Source of the DNA: Caulobacter sp. 602-1
Lineage (GTDB): Bacteria > Pseudomonadota > Alphaproteobacteria > Caulobacterales > Caulobacteraceae
DNA length: 64,000 bases
Assembly: GCF_003931565.1 (NCBI RefSeq)
Contig: NZ_RRYI01000007.1
Coordinates: 207,014 to 271,013, forward strand
Direction: 5' to 3'
Shown here: positions 1-7,767 of the stretch, piece after piece
How the letters are laid out: each line of letters opens with the position of its first letter
How positions within the stretch are numbered: the first letter of the stretch is position 1
The notes under the pieces: generated by a model
What the model was told of the DNA's origin: nothing
The model's database searches: none
What the model saw: only the letters and a program-made list of their open reading frames with translations
Translations under genes and position numbers: made by a program

Positions 1-829
1 CGTCGGGCGTGGTGACGCGGACGCCGACCTCGACCTTGGCCGCGTCGAGATCCAGTTCCGGCCGCAAGGCCCAGGCCGCGGCCCGCAACCCTTGGGTCGC
101 CGAGGCGTCCGGCGCGAGGTCGTCGCGGCCAGTCTCCATGGTCGCGCCGATGGCCAGACCCTCGCCCGGCGCCAGATAGACGCCCTCGCCCCGCACGACC
201 ATGTCGCCGGTCTCGGCGGAGACCCGCAGGATCTGGCCCTTGATCGGCGCGAGAGCCTGGGTCTCCGGCGCCAGGCGGCCGGCTCGCGCGCCAGGGCCGG
301 TGGCCAGCACCAGGGCGTCGAACGCTTCGACGCGGCCGTCCGCTAGGGTCAGGACACCGGGGGCGAAGGCCTCGACCGTTCCGGCCTCGAACCGCGCCCC
401 GGCGGCTTGCGCCGCCGCGCGCATCGACGCCAGCGCGGGACGCGCCTCGATACGCCAGTCCTCGGCGGTCGCGTCCGCGTCGGGTAGGCCGAGGGCCGCA
501 AGTCGCTCGCCGACTTGGCCGCGCCAGGCATCGGAGCCCTCGAACCGCACGCCGGCGCGAGCCAGGGTGATTCCAAGGTCATCCGCGAAGGCCGGCCACA
601 GGTCGCGGGCGCGACGCATGATGGAGAGGTGCCCGCGCGAGGCGGGATCGAACAGCGCCTCGCTGACCGGCGCCAGCATGCCGGCGGCCACGCCCGAAGC
701 ATTGTCGCCCGGCGCGGCCGGATCGAACACGGTGAGCTTGAACCCGGCTCGCGCCAGGCGCAGCGCCAGGGCGGATCCGAATGCGCCGGCGCCAGCCACG
801 GCGATACGCGCGCCTGAATGAAGTTTCAT
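1..829 (-). CDS. FAD-dependent oxidoreductase, ThiO/DadA-like (partial, C-terminus beyond the window)
   Basis: The reading frame starts at ATG 829 and runs off the left edge, so only about 276 N-terminal residues are visible. The N-terminus is a Rossmann dinucleotide-binding fold: VAGAGAFGSALALRLARAG matches GxGxxG followed by the usual A/L helix, then VFDPAAPG. A conserved ASGVAAGMLAP segment and a second FAD-contact region (LVLATGPGAR, then the IKGQILR motif) follow the D-amino-acid oxidase/glycine oxidase pattern. Glycine oxidase ThiO makes iminoglycine for thiazole (thiamine) synthesis, while DadA-type enzymes deaminate D-amino acids. The visible part does not separate these, and no thi genes are in view. 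It is divergent from the HTH gene that follows. Confidence 0.75.
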   Translation of the reverse strand, partial: MKLHSGARIAVAGAGAFGSALALRLARAGFKLTVFDPAAPGDNASGVAAGMLAPVSEALFDPASRGHLSIMRRARDLWPAFADDLGITLARAGVRFEGSDAWRGQVGERLAALGLPDADATAEDWRIEARPALASMRAAAQAAGARFEAGTVEAFAPGVLTLADGRVEAFDALVLATGPGARAGRLAPETQALAPIKGQILRVSAETGDMVVRGEGVYLAPGEGLAIGATMETGRDDLAPDASATQGLRAAAWALRPELDLDAAKVEVGVRVTTPD

Positions 830-1046
830 GGCGCGCAAACACCTTTCAGGCGCACGAACGTCAAGTCCGGACCGACCATGTTCGTTACTCGATCTATTCA
901 TCATTAACGATAGTAAATCGAGCGCGACACTTTGGCGCGAAGACCCGTTCCGTGCACGTCCGTACGTGACGATGCAGCCAAGCTGTGTCTATACCCGTTA
1001 ACATTGGCATGAAGGCCGCCAAGCGGCGCAGATGGAATAGAGGCGG

Positions 1047-1454
1047 ATGAACGATCGACCCGCAGTCGAACCAGCCCACCCCGTTGATCTCTATGTGGGC
1101 GCCCGGCTGAGAATTCGCCGCAAGATGATGGGACTTTCCCAAACCCAGGTCGCCGACGCTCTGGGCATCACCTTTCAGCAGATCCAGAAGTACGAGCGTG
1201 GCGCCAACCGCATCAGCGCCAGCAAGCTCTATGATGCCGCCAAGTTGCTGCAAGCGCCTGTCTCCTACTTCTTCGAGGGCCTCGAGAATACCGACGGCGG
1301 CATCGACGATGGTTTCGCCCAGCGTATGACCGAGTTCGTCTCCACGCCCGAGGGCCTGGAGCTGGCTAGCCTGTTCCCGCGCCTGTCGGATCGCCGCCTG
1401 CGCCGCCGGGTCGTCGACCTGGTCCGCGCCATGGTGGACGACGAAGCGCCCTAA
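1047..1454 (+). CDS. XRE/Cro-C1 family transcriptional regulator, PraR-like
   Basis: This 135-residue protein has one helix-turn-helix of the Cro/C1 type at about residues 14-70 (VGARLRIRRKMMGLSQTQVA, then ITFQQIQKYERGANRISASKL). The QQIQKYE(R/K)G(A/T)NR signature is typical of the small alphaproteobacterial PraR/SinR-like regulators that control surface attachment and growth transitions in rhizobia. The C-terminal half (residues 75-135) has no recognisable ligand domain. The ATG follows a GAGGCGG ribosome-binding sequence. The gene is monocistronic: a hairpin with a T-tail follows 30 bases after the stop. Its targets cannot be read from the sequence. Confidence 0.85.
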   Translation: MNDRPAVEPAHPVDLYVGARLRIRRKMMGLSQTQVADALGITFQQIQKYERGANRISASKLYDAAKLLQAPVSYFFEGLENTDGGIDDGFAQRMTEFVSTPEGLELASLFPRLSDRRLRRRVVDLVRAMVDDEAP

Positions 1455-1483
1455 ACGGCTTCCACTCAGTACCGCTTTCGAAG

Positions 1484-1513
1484 GGCCCGCGATGCGTGAA
1501 TCGCGGGCCTTTT
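1484..1513 (+). terminator. Rho-independent terminator of the HTH gene
   Basis: Ten-base perfect stem (1484-1493 with 1500-1509, GGCCCGCGAT/ATCGCGGGCC), six-base loop, then TTTT. It lies 29 bases past the regulator's stop codon and directly before the promoter of the next gene. Confidence 0.8.
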
Positions 1514-1520
1514 CGCATCC

Positions 1521-1546
1521 GGAACCGCCCCTCCCCGCTCGCCGTT
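1521..1546 (+). promoter_or_regulatory. EcfG/SigT-type general stress promoter of topoisomerase IB
   Basis: GGAAC at 1521-1525 and CGTT at 1543-1546 are separated by 17 bases, an exact match to the alphaproteobacterial EcfG consensus (GGAAC-N16/17-CGTT). The -10 element ends 35 bases before the ATG at 1582, leaving room for a short leader with a GAGGG ribosome site. The same element stands before ku. Confidence 0.7.
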
Positions 1547-1581
1547 GATCCGACGACGGAGCGGCGACGAGGGCCAACGAC

Positions 1582-2613
1582 ATGCCACGCGACACGGTCG
1601 ATCTTCAGCCGGTCTCGCCCGGCCTTCTCTATGTCAATGACGACGATCCCGGCTTGCGGCGGATCAAGAGCGGCGCGGGTTTCGACTATCGCGATTCCGA
1701 CGGCGATCCCGTCGATGACGCCGGAACGCTCGAGCGCATCCGCGCCCTGGCCATTCCGCCGGCCTGGACCGATGTTTGGATCTGCCCCTCTCCGCACGGT
1801 CATATCCAGGCCACCGGCCGCGACCAGAGGGGCCGCAAGCAGTACCGCTATCACGACGGCTGGCGGCGCGACCGCGACGGGCTGAAGTTCGGTCGCATGA
1901 TCGCCTTCGGCCGCGCCTTGCCCAAGCTGCGCGTGCAGGTCGAAAAGGACCTCGCCCGCCGCGGCCTGCCCCGCGACAAGGTCGTCGCCGCCGTCGCGCG
2001 GCTGATGGAGCTGACCCTGATCCGCGTGGGCAACGAGGCCTACGCCAAGGAGAACAAGAGTTTCGGCCTGACCACCCTGCGCGACCGCCACGCCAGGCTG
2101 TCCAGCGTCGGCGGCACGTTTCAGTTCAAGGGCAAGAGCGGCGTGGTCCACACGACCGGCTTCCGCGATCGTCGTCTGGCCCGCATCGTCAAGGCCTGCC
2201 AGGACATCCCCGGCCAGCGGCTGTTCCAGTATCTCGACGAGGACGGCCAGCGCCGCACCGTCGAGAGCGCCGACGTCAACGCCTATATCCGCGCGGCGAT
2301 GGGCCAGGACTTCTCGGCCAAGGACTTCCGCACCTGGGCCGGCACCCTGGCTGCGGCGCGCGCCCTGTGCCTGATCCCCAAGGCGACCAGCGCTACGGAA
2401 GCCAAGCGCAACGTCAACACCTGCGTGAAGGCGGTGGCCGGACTGCTCGGCAACACCGCCGCCGTCTGCCGAGGTTCGTATATCCATCCGCTGGTGCTGG
2501 AATCCTATCAGCAGGGCGTGCTGCCGCTGAAGCCCGGCCGCTCGGAGCGCGCCTTCGAACTGGCCACCATCCGCTTCCTGGAAGCGGCGCAGGCCTCGTG
2601 CGCCGAAGCCTAG
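1582..2613 (+). CDS. DNA topoisomerase IB (poxvirus/bacterial type)
   Basis: This 343-residue enzyme relaxes supercoils through a 3'-phosphotyrosyl intermediate and needs no ATP. Catalytic residues can be aligned by motif: Arg148 in LTLIRVGNEAY, Lys185 in FKGKSG, Arg250 in DFRTWAGT, and the nucleophile Tyr300 in CRGSYIHP. The N-terminal domain (residues 1-105) carries the usual ERIRALAIPPAWTDVWICP segment. Length fits bacterial TopIB (about 340-370). It starts at an ATG preceded by GAGGG and has an EcfG-type promoter. It is followed by ku on the same strand but separated by a hairpin and a second promoter, so the two are probably co-regulated rather than strictly co-transcribed. Confidence 0.95.
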   Translation: MPRDTVDLQPVSPGLLYVNDDDPGLRRIKSGAGFDYRDSDGDPVDDAGTLERIRALAIPPAWTDVWICPSPHGHIQATGRDQRGRKQYRYHDGWRRDRDGLKFGRMIAFGRALPKLRVQVEKDLARRGLPRDKVVAAVARLMELTLIRVGNEAYAKENKSFGLTTLRDRHARLSSVGGTFQFKGKSGVVHTTGFRDRRLARIVKACQDIPGQRLFQYLDEDGQRRTVESADVNAYIRAAMGQDFSAKDFRTWAGTLAAARALCLIPKATSATEAKRNVNTCVKAVAGLLGNTAAVCRGSYIHPLVLESYQQGVLPLKPGRSERAFELATIRFLEAAQASCAEA

Positions 2614-2631
2614 AGCCTGTCTCAAACACTT

Positions 2632-2677
2632 GGAGTGTGGCAGCCGAAACCGCTCACACTTTCGGCTGCCACGCTCC
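2632..2677 (+). terminator. Long hairpin between topoisomerase IB and ku
   Basis: An 18-base stem (2632-2649 with 2660-2677, one G-U pair) closes a ten-base loop. There is no T-tail, so termination would be weak or Rho-assisted. It ends four bases before the -35 element of the ku promoter. Confidence 0.55.
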
Positions 2678-2680
2678 AGC

Positions 2681-2706
2681 GGAACGCCCGCGCGCCGAGC
2701 GTCGTT
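2681..2706 (+). promoter_or_regulatory. EcfG/SigT-type general stress promoter of ku
   Basis: GGAAC (2681-2685), a 17-base spacer, then CGTT (2703-2706): an exact consensus match. The -10 ends 27 bases before the ATG at 2734, which has GGAG nine bases upstream. Confidence 0.7.
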
Positions 2707-2733
2707 GAGTCGGCTCGAACGGAGAAAACGCCC

Positions 2734-3585
2734 ATGGCCGCCGGCCGCCCCACCTGGCAGGGCCACCTGCGCCTGTCGCTCGTGACCTGCCCCGTCGCGA
2801 TGTACACCGCCACCGACGCCGGCGGCGACGTGCGCTTCAACATGCTGCACAAGAAGACCCACAACCGGATCCGGATGATCCCGACCGATCCGGACCTGGG
2901 CCCCATCGAGCGCTCCGACATCGTCAAGGGCTACGAGTACGAGAAGGGCGAGTACGTCGTCATCACCCAGGACGAAATCGACGACGTGCGCCTGGAAAGC
3001 ACCCGCACCATCGATATCGAGACCTTCGTACCGGCGGCCGACATCGACCGGCTCTATTGGGACAATCCGTATTTCCTGGTTCCCGACGGCAAGCTGGCCG
3101 CCGAGGCCTATGGCGTGATCCGCGAGGCGATGAGCAAGGAAGGCCAGGTCGCCCTGGGCCGCGTGGTCATGCACCAGCGTGAGCGCCTGCTGGCCATCGA
3201 GCCGCGCGACAACGGCATGGTCGCCTGGTCCCTCCGCAATCGTCGCGAGGTGCGCGACGCCGCGACCTATTTCGACGCCATCCCCGACAAGAAGCCCGAC
3301 GCGGCGATGATCCAGATCGCCCAGAAGATCATCGAGCAGAAGGAAGGCCCCTTCGATCCCGAGCAGTTCAACGACCGGTATGAAGACGCGTTACGGGCGC
3401 TGATCAAGGAGAAGCAGAAGGGTAAGGGCCGAAAGGTCTCCGCGCCGGAACCGCCCGAGGACACCAATGTGGTGGACCTGATGGAGGCGCTGCGGAGCAG
3501 CCTGGGCAAGGCTCCGGCGAAGGCTGGAGCTGCCCCAAAAAAGACGAACACGCACAAGGCAGCGCCGAAGAAAAAGGCGGGTTAG
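2734..3585 (+). CDS. ku: Ku family DNA end-binding protein (bacterial NHEJ)
   Basis: Bacterial Ku forms a homodimeric ring that threads onto double-strand ends and recruits LigD. The 283-residue product starts WQGHLRLSLVTCPVAMY, the typical Ku opening, and contains the core FNMLHKKTHNRI and DNPYFLVPDGKLAAEAYGVI segments. The bridge region ends near residue 215, followed by the minimal C-terminus (FNDRYEDALRALI) and a lysine-rich tail from about residue 225 (KEKQKGKGRK, then alternating Ala/Lys) likely to contact DNA. I chose ATG 2734 over an upstream in-frame start because it has GGAG at correct spacing, the N-terminus matches the family, and the upstream start would lie inside the hairpin and promoter. 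It ends four bases inside the convergent NTF2-like gene. Confidence 0.95.
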   Translation: MAAGRPTWQGHLRLSLVTCPVAMYTATDAGGDVRFNMLHKKTHNRIRMIPTDPDLGPIERSDIVKGYEYEKGEYVVITQDEIDDVRLESTRTIDIETFVPAADIDRLYWDNPYFLVPDGKLAAEAYGVIREAMSKEGQVALGRVVMHQRERLLAIEPRDNGMVAWSLRNRREVRDAATYFDAIPDKKPDAAMIQIAQKIIEQKEGPFDPEQFNDRYEDALRALIKEKQKGKGRKVSAPEPPEDTNVVDLMEALRSSLGKAPAKAGAAPKKTNTHKAAPKKKAG

Positions 3586-4007
3586 GCGGGCTTGCTCAGC
3601 AGTTCTTTCAGGCGCGGGCCGGCCTTGGCGGCCATGGCCTCGCCCACGGCCGCGGCGGCGTTGGCCGGGCGGATCATCACCTCGAATTCCTTGATCCTGC
3701 CGGCGTCGTCGAAAGAGATGATGTCGATGCCCTTGAGCTTCTTGTCGCCGACGCGCGCGCTGAACTCCAGCACCACCGCCTCATGGCCCTCGGACCAGAA
3801 TTCTCGATGATAGGCGAAGTCCTCGAAGATGGTGTTGACCGTGGCGATGATGTGCACGAGCGGTTCCACGCCCGGATACGGCGTGAAGAACGCCGGAGAG
3901 CGGAACACCACCGTTTCGGCGGCGAGGGGCCTTAGGCGATCAAACTCGCGTTTTTCCAGCAGGTCGTGCCAAGTTTCCAGCGTTTGCAGCGCCTGTTCGC
4001 GGGCCAT
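3582..4007 (-). CDS. SnoaL/NTF2-like fold protein
   Basis: This 141-residue protein has the cone-shaped NTF2/SnoaL pattern: an N-terminal helix (ALQTLETWHDLLEKREFDRL), strands around VVFRSPAFFTPYPG, and a final sheet (VVLEFSARVGDKKLKGIDIISFDDAGRIKEFEVMIRP). Members bind small hydrophobic ligands or act as isomerases and cyclases; no catalytic residue can be assigned. The ATG is preceded by GGGAGG. It lies between ku and ligD, convergent with ku by a four-base overlap, but nothing in the sequence ties it to end joining. Confidence 0.75.
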   Translation of the reverse strand: MAREQALQTLETWHDLLEKREFDRLRPLAAETVVFRSPAFFTPYPGVEPLVHIIATVNTIFEDFAYHREFWSEGHEAVVLEFSARVGDKKLKGIDIISFDDAGRIKEFEVMIRPANAAAAVGEAMAAKAGPRLKELLSKPA

Positions 4008-4087
4008 GCCTTACCTCCCTATGATCCTGGCGGTAGACGGCGCCGGATAGCGGTACTGTAAAATCCGCGAGACCGCCGTCAACGCCG

Positions 4088-6748
4088 CTAGCCGCGCGCC
4101 AGCTTCCTGATCGCCGCCCCCAGGTCCCGCTCGCTCTCCGCATAGGCGTCCCAGGCGTCGAGATCTTTCACCATCCCCGGCGCGGTCCGGATGTTGAACC
4201 GCGACGGGTCCAACCCCTTGCGAACCTGCGTCCACGCCACCGGCCAGGACACGGGCGCCCCGGGCCGCCCGCGCGGCGACAGCGGCGCCACCGCCGTGCT
4301 CATCCGGTCATTGCGCAGATAGTCGAGAAAGATCTTCCCGCCCCGGTCCTTCTTGGCCATCGAGATCAGGTACTGGTCGGGACTGTCGGCGGCCATCCGG
4401 GCGCAAACCTCGCGGGCGAAGGCCTTGGCGGCGTCCCAATCGACCTTGGTCCCTTTCAGCGGCGTGACCACGTGCAACCCCTTGCCGCCGGTCGTCTTGC
4501 AGAATGGGACCAGGCCCAGGGCCTCAAGTCGGTCGCGGATCTCGCGCGCGCCCTCGACAACGACGTCGAACGAGACGTCCGGCGCCGGGTCGAGGTCGAA
4601 GACCAGCCGTCCCGGGGTCTCCGGCGCGCCCTCCCGGCAGTTCCAGGGATGCAGCTCGGTCGCGCCCCATTGCGCGGCGGCGACCAGGCTCTCGACGGTA
4701 TTGAAAACAAGGTAGGGCTTCCGATCGCCACTGACCGTCACCTCGTCGATCAAGGCCGAGACGCCCTTGCCCGAATGGCGCTGGAAGAACGTCTCGCCGC
4801 CGATGCCGTCCGGCATGCGGATCACCGAGCAGGGCCGTCCCTTGACGTGTTCCAGCATCCACGGACCGACGGCTTCGAAATATTCGGCCAGATCCAGCTT
4901 GGTCCCCGGCGCGCCATCGCCGGCGTCCGGCCAAAGCGGCTTGTCGGGATTGGAAATCGCCACGCCCAGCACCGAGGCCTTGCCGCCGGCGCGCTTCGCG
5001 GATCCCGCCTTGGGCTGAGCCAGCGCGATGTCTTCGACCGGCGCAGGGGCCTCGGCCTCGACCGCCCTCGCCGGCTTGTCCTCGCGCAATCCCTTGAACG
5101 ACGCCTGTCGCACCGAGCCGTCTCCCGTGAAGCCCGCGAACTCTATCTCGGCGACCAGCTCCGGCTCCACCCAGTGAATATCCGCCCCGCCGCGCGGCGC
5201 GCCCTTGCCGCCGAAGGGCGAGGTCTTCCGCGCCAGCGCCTTCAGGGCCGGCAGCAGCTTGGCCACCTTGTCGCGGCCAAAGCCCGTCCCGACCCGGCCG
5301 ACATGGGCCAGCTCCCCCTCGTCGTTGTAGATGCCGACGATCAGCGAGCGGAACGCGTCGCCGGTCGTGGTCCAGCCGCCGATCACCACCTCATGGCCGG
5401 CGCGGCACTTGGCCTTGGTCCAGGTCGCGCCCTTGCCCGAGCGATAGGGCGCGTCGAGCTTCTTGGAGACCACGCCCTCAAGCGACATCCGGCAGGCCGA
5501 CTGAAGCACCGCCTCGCCGCCGCTGGCGAAATGCTCGACATAGCGGATGCGCTCACCGTCAGCGGGTAGCAAGGTCTTCAGCCGGACCTTGCGATCCGAA
5601 AGCGGCAGATCGGTCAAATCCAGCCCGTCGGCATAGAGCAGGTCGAAGGCGAAGAAGATCAGATCATCGGTCTTCTCCTCCGACAGCGCCGCCTGCAGCC
5701 CGGCGAAGCTGGGCGAACCGGCCTCGTCCAGGGCCACGACCTCGCCGTCGATCAGGGCGTCGGGCAGGTCCTTGGCGTCCTCGATCAGCTGCGGGAAGCG
5801 CTGGCTCCAGTCGAGGCCGGTCCGGGTGCGCAAGGTCGCCTTGCCGCCCTCGACACGAAGCTGCATCCGGTAGCCGTCGAACTTGATCTCGTGCACCCAG
5901 TCGCCGCCGCCGGGCGGGCGATCGACCAGCTTGCACAGCTGCGGCGGGACGAAGTCCGGCATGGCGGTCTTGGGCGCCGTCTTCTTGACCGCCTTGGCGA
6001 CCGGCTTGGTCTTGGCCGCCTTGCCCTTCGGCGCGCCAGCGTCCTCGGCGGCCTTTTCGGCGCTGGCCTCGGGCGAGTTCGTGCTGCTCCAGACTGCGTC
6101 CGGCGTCGGACCAGCCTTGGTCATGAAAGGCGTCGGCGCCTTGCCCTTGCCGGCCGCGATGTCTTCCATCGTCCGGCCCGAAGCGATCGAGAAGGATGTG
6201 TCCTCCAGAAAATCGAGATCGCCCTCGATAGCGAACGCGTCGCGATGCTTGATCAGCAGCCAGTTCTCGCGCTTGCCGCCCTTGCCCCCCTTGGCGAACT
6301 TGTCGTTGTTGATCCGGACGAGGACCCAACCGCCCTTCATCCGCTCGCCGGCGAAGACCAGCTTGATCTCGCCCTTCTTGAGCCCCTTCTCCAGGTCGAA
6401 GCCCGGCTCCGGCGCCCACCAGCCGCGGTCCCACAGCATCACCGTGCCGCCGCCGTACTGGCCCTCGGGGATCGTGCCCTCGAAATCGCCATAGGCCAGC
6501 GGGTGATCCTCGACATGGACCGCCAGACGCTTGTCGTGCGGATCGCGAGACGGGCCGCGGGTCACCGCCCACGAGAGAAAGACGCCCTCGTGCTCCAGCC
6601 GCAGGTCGTAGTGCAGCCGGGTGGCGTCGTGCTTCTGGATGACGAAGCGCGCCCGCGCCGAAGCCGCGACATCGGCCTCGCCGGAAGGCTCGGCCGTGAT
6701 CTTGAAGTCGCGCTTGGCCTCGTAGGCCGACAGCTTCGGCGCGGTCAT
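4088..6748 (-). CDS. ligD: ATP-dependent DNA ligase D (phosphoesterase-ligase-polymerase)
   Basis: LigD processes and seals broken ends held by Ku. The 886-residue protein has the order PE-LIG-POL. The 3'-phosphoesterase domain is at about residues 30-185 (KHDATRLHYDLRLEHEG and HVEDHPLAYGDFEGTIPEGQ). An Ala/Lys/Pro-rich linker covers about 200-265. The ligase has motif I EIKFDGYRMQLR with the adenylated Lys289. The polymerase/primase domain starts near residue 600 (ISNPDKPLWPDAG) and carries FDLDPAPD, whose two aspartates bind metal, and LRNDRMSTAVAPLSPRGRPG. It lies three bases after the small acidic gene and is presumably co-transcribed with it. Confidence 0.97.
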   Translation of the reverse strand: MTAPKLSAYEAKRDFKITAEPSGEADVAASARARFVIQKHDATRLHYDLRLEHEGVFLSWAVTRGPSRDPHDKRLAVHVEDHPLAYGDFEGTIPEGQYGGGTVMLWDRGWWAPEPGFDLEKGLKKGEIKLVFAGERMKGGWVLVRINNDKFAKGGKGGKRENWLLIKHRDAFAIEGDLDFLEDTSFSIASGRTMEDIAAGKGKAPTPFMTKAGPTPDAVWSSTNSPEASAEKAAEDAGAPKGKAAKTKPVAKAVKKTAPKTAMPDFVPPQLCKLVDRPPGGGDWVHEIKFDGYRMQLRVEGGKATLRTRTGLDWSQRFPQLIEDAKDLPDALIDGEVVALDEAGSPSFAGLQAALSEEKTDDLIFFAFDLLYADGLDLTDLPLSDRKVRLKTLLPADGERIRYVEHFASGGEAVLQSACRMSLEGVVSKKLDAPYRSGKGATWTKAKCRAGHEVVIGGWTTTGDAFRSLIVGIYNDEGELAHVGRVGTGFGRDKVAKLLPALKALARKTSPFGGKGAPRGGADIHWVEPELVAEIEFAGFTGDGSVRQASFKGLREDKPARAVEAEAPAPVEDIALAQPKAGSAKRAGGKASVLGVAISNPDKPLWPDAGDGAPGTKLDLAEYFEAVGPWMLEHVKGRPCSVIRMPDGIGGETFFQRHSGKGVSALIDEVTVSGDRKPYLVFNTVESLVAAAQWGATELHPWNCREGAPETPGRLVFDLDPAPDVSFDVVVEGAREIRDRLEALGLVPFCKTTGGKGLHVVTPLKGTKVDWDAAKAFAREVCARMAADSPDQYLISMAKKDRGGKIFLDYLRNDRMSTAVAPLSPRGRPGAPVSWPVAWTQVRKGLDPSRFNIRTAPGMVKDLDAWDAYAESERDLGAAIRKLARG

Positions 6749-6751
6749 CGT

Positions 6752-7021
6752 CTATTCGCCGTCGAAGACTTGCGGTCGCGCGTCATCCTCGTCGACGCCA
6801 TCGCCGGCGTCGGCCTCTTCCTCGAGGTCGACGATCTCATCGTCGTCCAGCTCCTCGCCAATCAGCGCGTCGTCGTCGTCCTCGTCGCCCTCGGCCTGGG
6901 TGACGTCCAGCACGTCGGGCAGTTCCTCGAAGGTGCGGAACTCGCCGTCCTTGCCGATCACGTCGTCGTCCATCGCCTCGGCGCCGTCCTGCTCGTCCCA
7001 TCCATTGTCGACATCGGTCAT
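6752..7021 (-). CDS. Very acidic small protein upstream of ligD, function unknown
   Basis: I do not recognise this 89-residue protein. About 40 residues are Asp or Glu and only three are Lys or Arg, with Asp/Glu runs in the middle (GDEDDDDA, ELDDDEIVDLEEE). It has no signal peptide or membrane segment. The ATG has an excellent AAAGGAG site. Only three bases separate its stop from the ligD start, and a weaker EcfG-type promoter stands upstream, so it is probably the first gene of a ligD operon. Its charge would suit a DNA mimic or a binder of the basic Ku tail, but that is speculation; low complexity could equally reflect an unstructured protein. Confidence 0.7.
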   Translation of the reverse strand: MTDVDNGWDEQDGAEAMDDDVIGKDGEFRTFEELPDVLDVTQAEGDEDDDDALIGEELDDDEIVDLEEEADAGDGVDEDDARPQVFDGE

Positions 7022-7048
7022 GGCTGTCTCTCCTTTGCCTAGAGCAGG

Positions 7049-7074
7049 AATGGCTGGAGTCCGGCCGGCGTTCC
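7049..7074 (-). promoter_or_regulatory. Candidate EcfG-type promoter of the acidic protein-ligD operon
   Basis: On the minus strand GGAAC (7074-7070) is followed after 17 bases by CATT (7052-7049), one mismatch from CGTT. Distance from -10 to the ATG at 7021 is 27 bases, the same as for ku. Confidence 0.45.
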
Positions 7075-7262
7075 GGTCCCTTCACGGCCCAAGTCATCCC
7101 GCGATGGCGCCGCGATCCAAATCCGAGGGCGTCCCCTCTCATCCGACGGGACTATCGCCAAATTCGCACCAATGATGTGCCCCTCCGCCGGATAATCCTG
7201 GCGCTCCCCGCGTCCTAGATTTCCCCTGCCGCGAACTGTCCTCGCGGCGCGGAGCGAGGTCC

Positions 7263-7685
7263 ATGAATATCCTCTATTCCACCCAGGTCACCGCCGTTGG
7301 CGGACGCGACGGCTGGGTCGGCAGCATCGACGGCGCATTGAAGGTCAATCTGTCGACGCCCAAGGCCCTGGGCGGTCGCGGCGGCGCGGGCAGCAATCCT
7401 GAGCAGCTGTTCGCGGCGGCCTATGCCGCCTGCTTCCTGGACGCGCTGCGCGCCGCCGCCGTAGAATTGAAGATCGCCGTCGCCGAGGACGCCAATGTCA
7501 CCGCAGCCGTCGCCATCGTCCAGTCGCGGGAAGATCCGAAACTGGCCCTGCGCGTCGGCCTCTCGGTCGATCTGGCCGGTCTCGATCCGGATGAGGCCAG
7601 GGCTCTGGTCGCCCACGCCGACGTCCTCAGTCCCTACTCCCGCGCCCTGCGCGAGGTCGTCGAGGTCAGGATCCAGTTGACGTAG
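7263..7685 (+). CDS. ohr: Ohr-like organic hydroperoxide resistance protein (OsmC family), resolving Cys replaced by Ser
   Basis: Ohr proteins reduce organic hydroperoxides with a thiol pair. This 140-residue protein follows the family throughout: GGRDGWVGSIDG near the start (active-site Arg), LSTPKALGGRGGAGSNPEQLFAAAYAACF with the catalytic Glu and the peroxidatic Cys in AACF. In canonical members the resolving Cys sits in a VCPYS motif. Here the codons read V-L-S-P-Y-S, so the position before Pro-Tyr-Ser is Ser (AGT at 7629-7631), one base from Cys. An intramolecular disulfide is therefore impossible. The GGAG/GAGG site upstream supports ATG 7263. The adjacent LysR gene may regulate it; no OhrR gene is seen. 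Confidence 0.88.
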   Translation: MNILYSTQVTAVGGRDGWVGSIDGALKVNLSTPKALGGRGGAGSNPEQLFAAAYAACFLDALRAAAVELKIAVAEDANVTAAVAIVQSREDPKLALRVGLSVDLAGLDPDEARALVAHADVLSPYSRALREVVEVRIQLT

Positions 7686-7767
7686 CGTCGTTTTGCTTGA
7701 GCTGGGCGGCGCGTCGCGCTTCGATCGCCCCTGCTCGCCTTTCGGCGACTCGCTGGGGAACTGTCTC

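Noticed and set aside
1366..3174. Long open frame on the minus strand across topoisomerase IB and ku (about 600 residues)
   Set aside because: Composition is that of a complementary-strand shadow in GC-rich DNA and it overlaps two genes with clear catalytic motifs.
7153..7166. 14-base match CGCCAAATTCGCAC with about 55002
   Set aside because: A 14-base repeat is expected several times by chance in a window of this size; surroundings differ.
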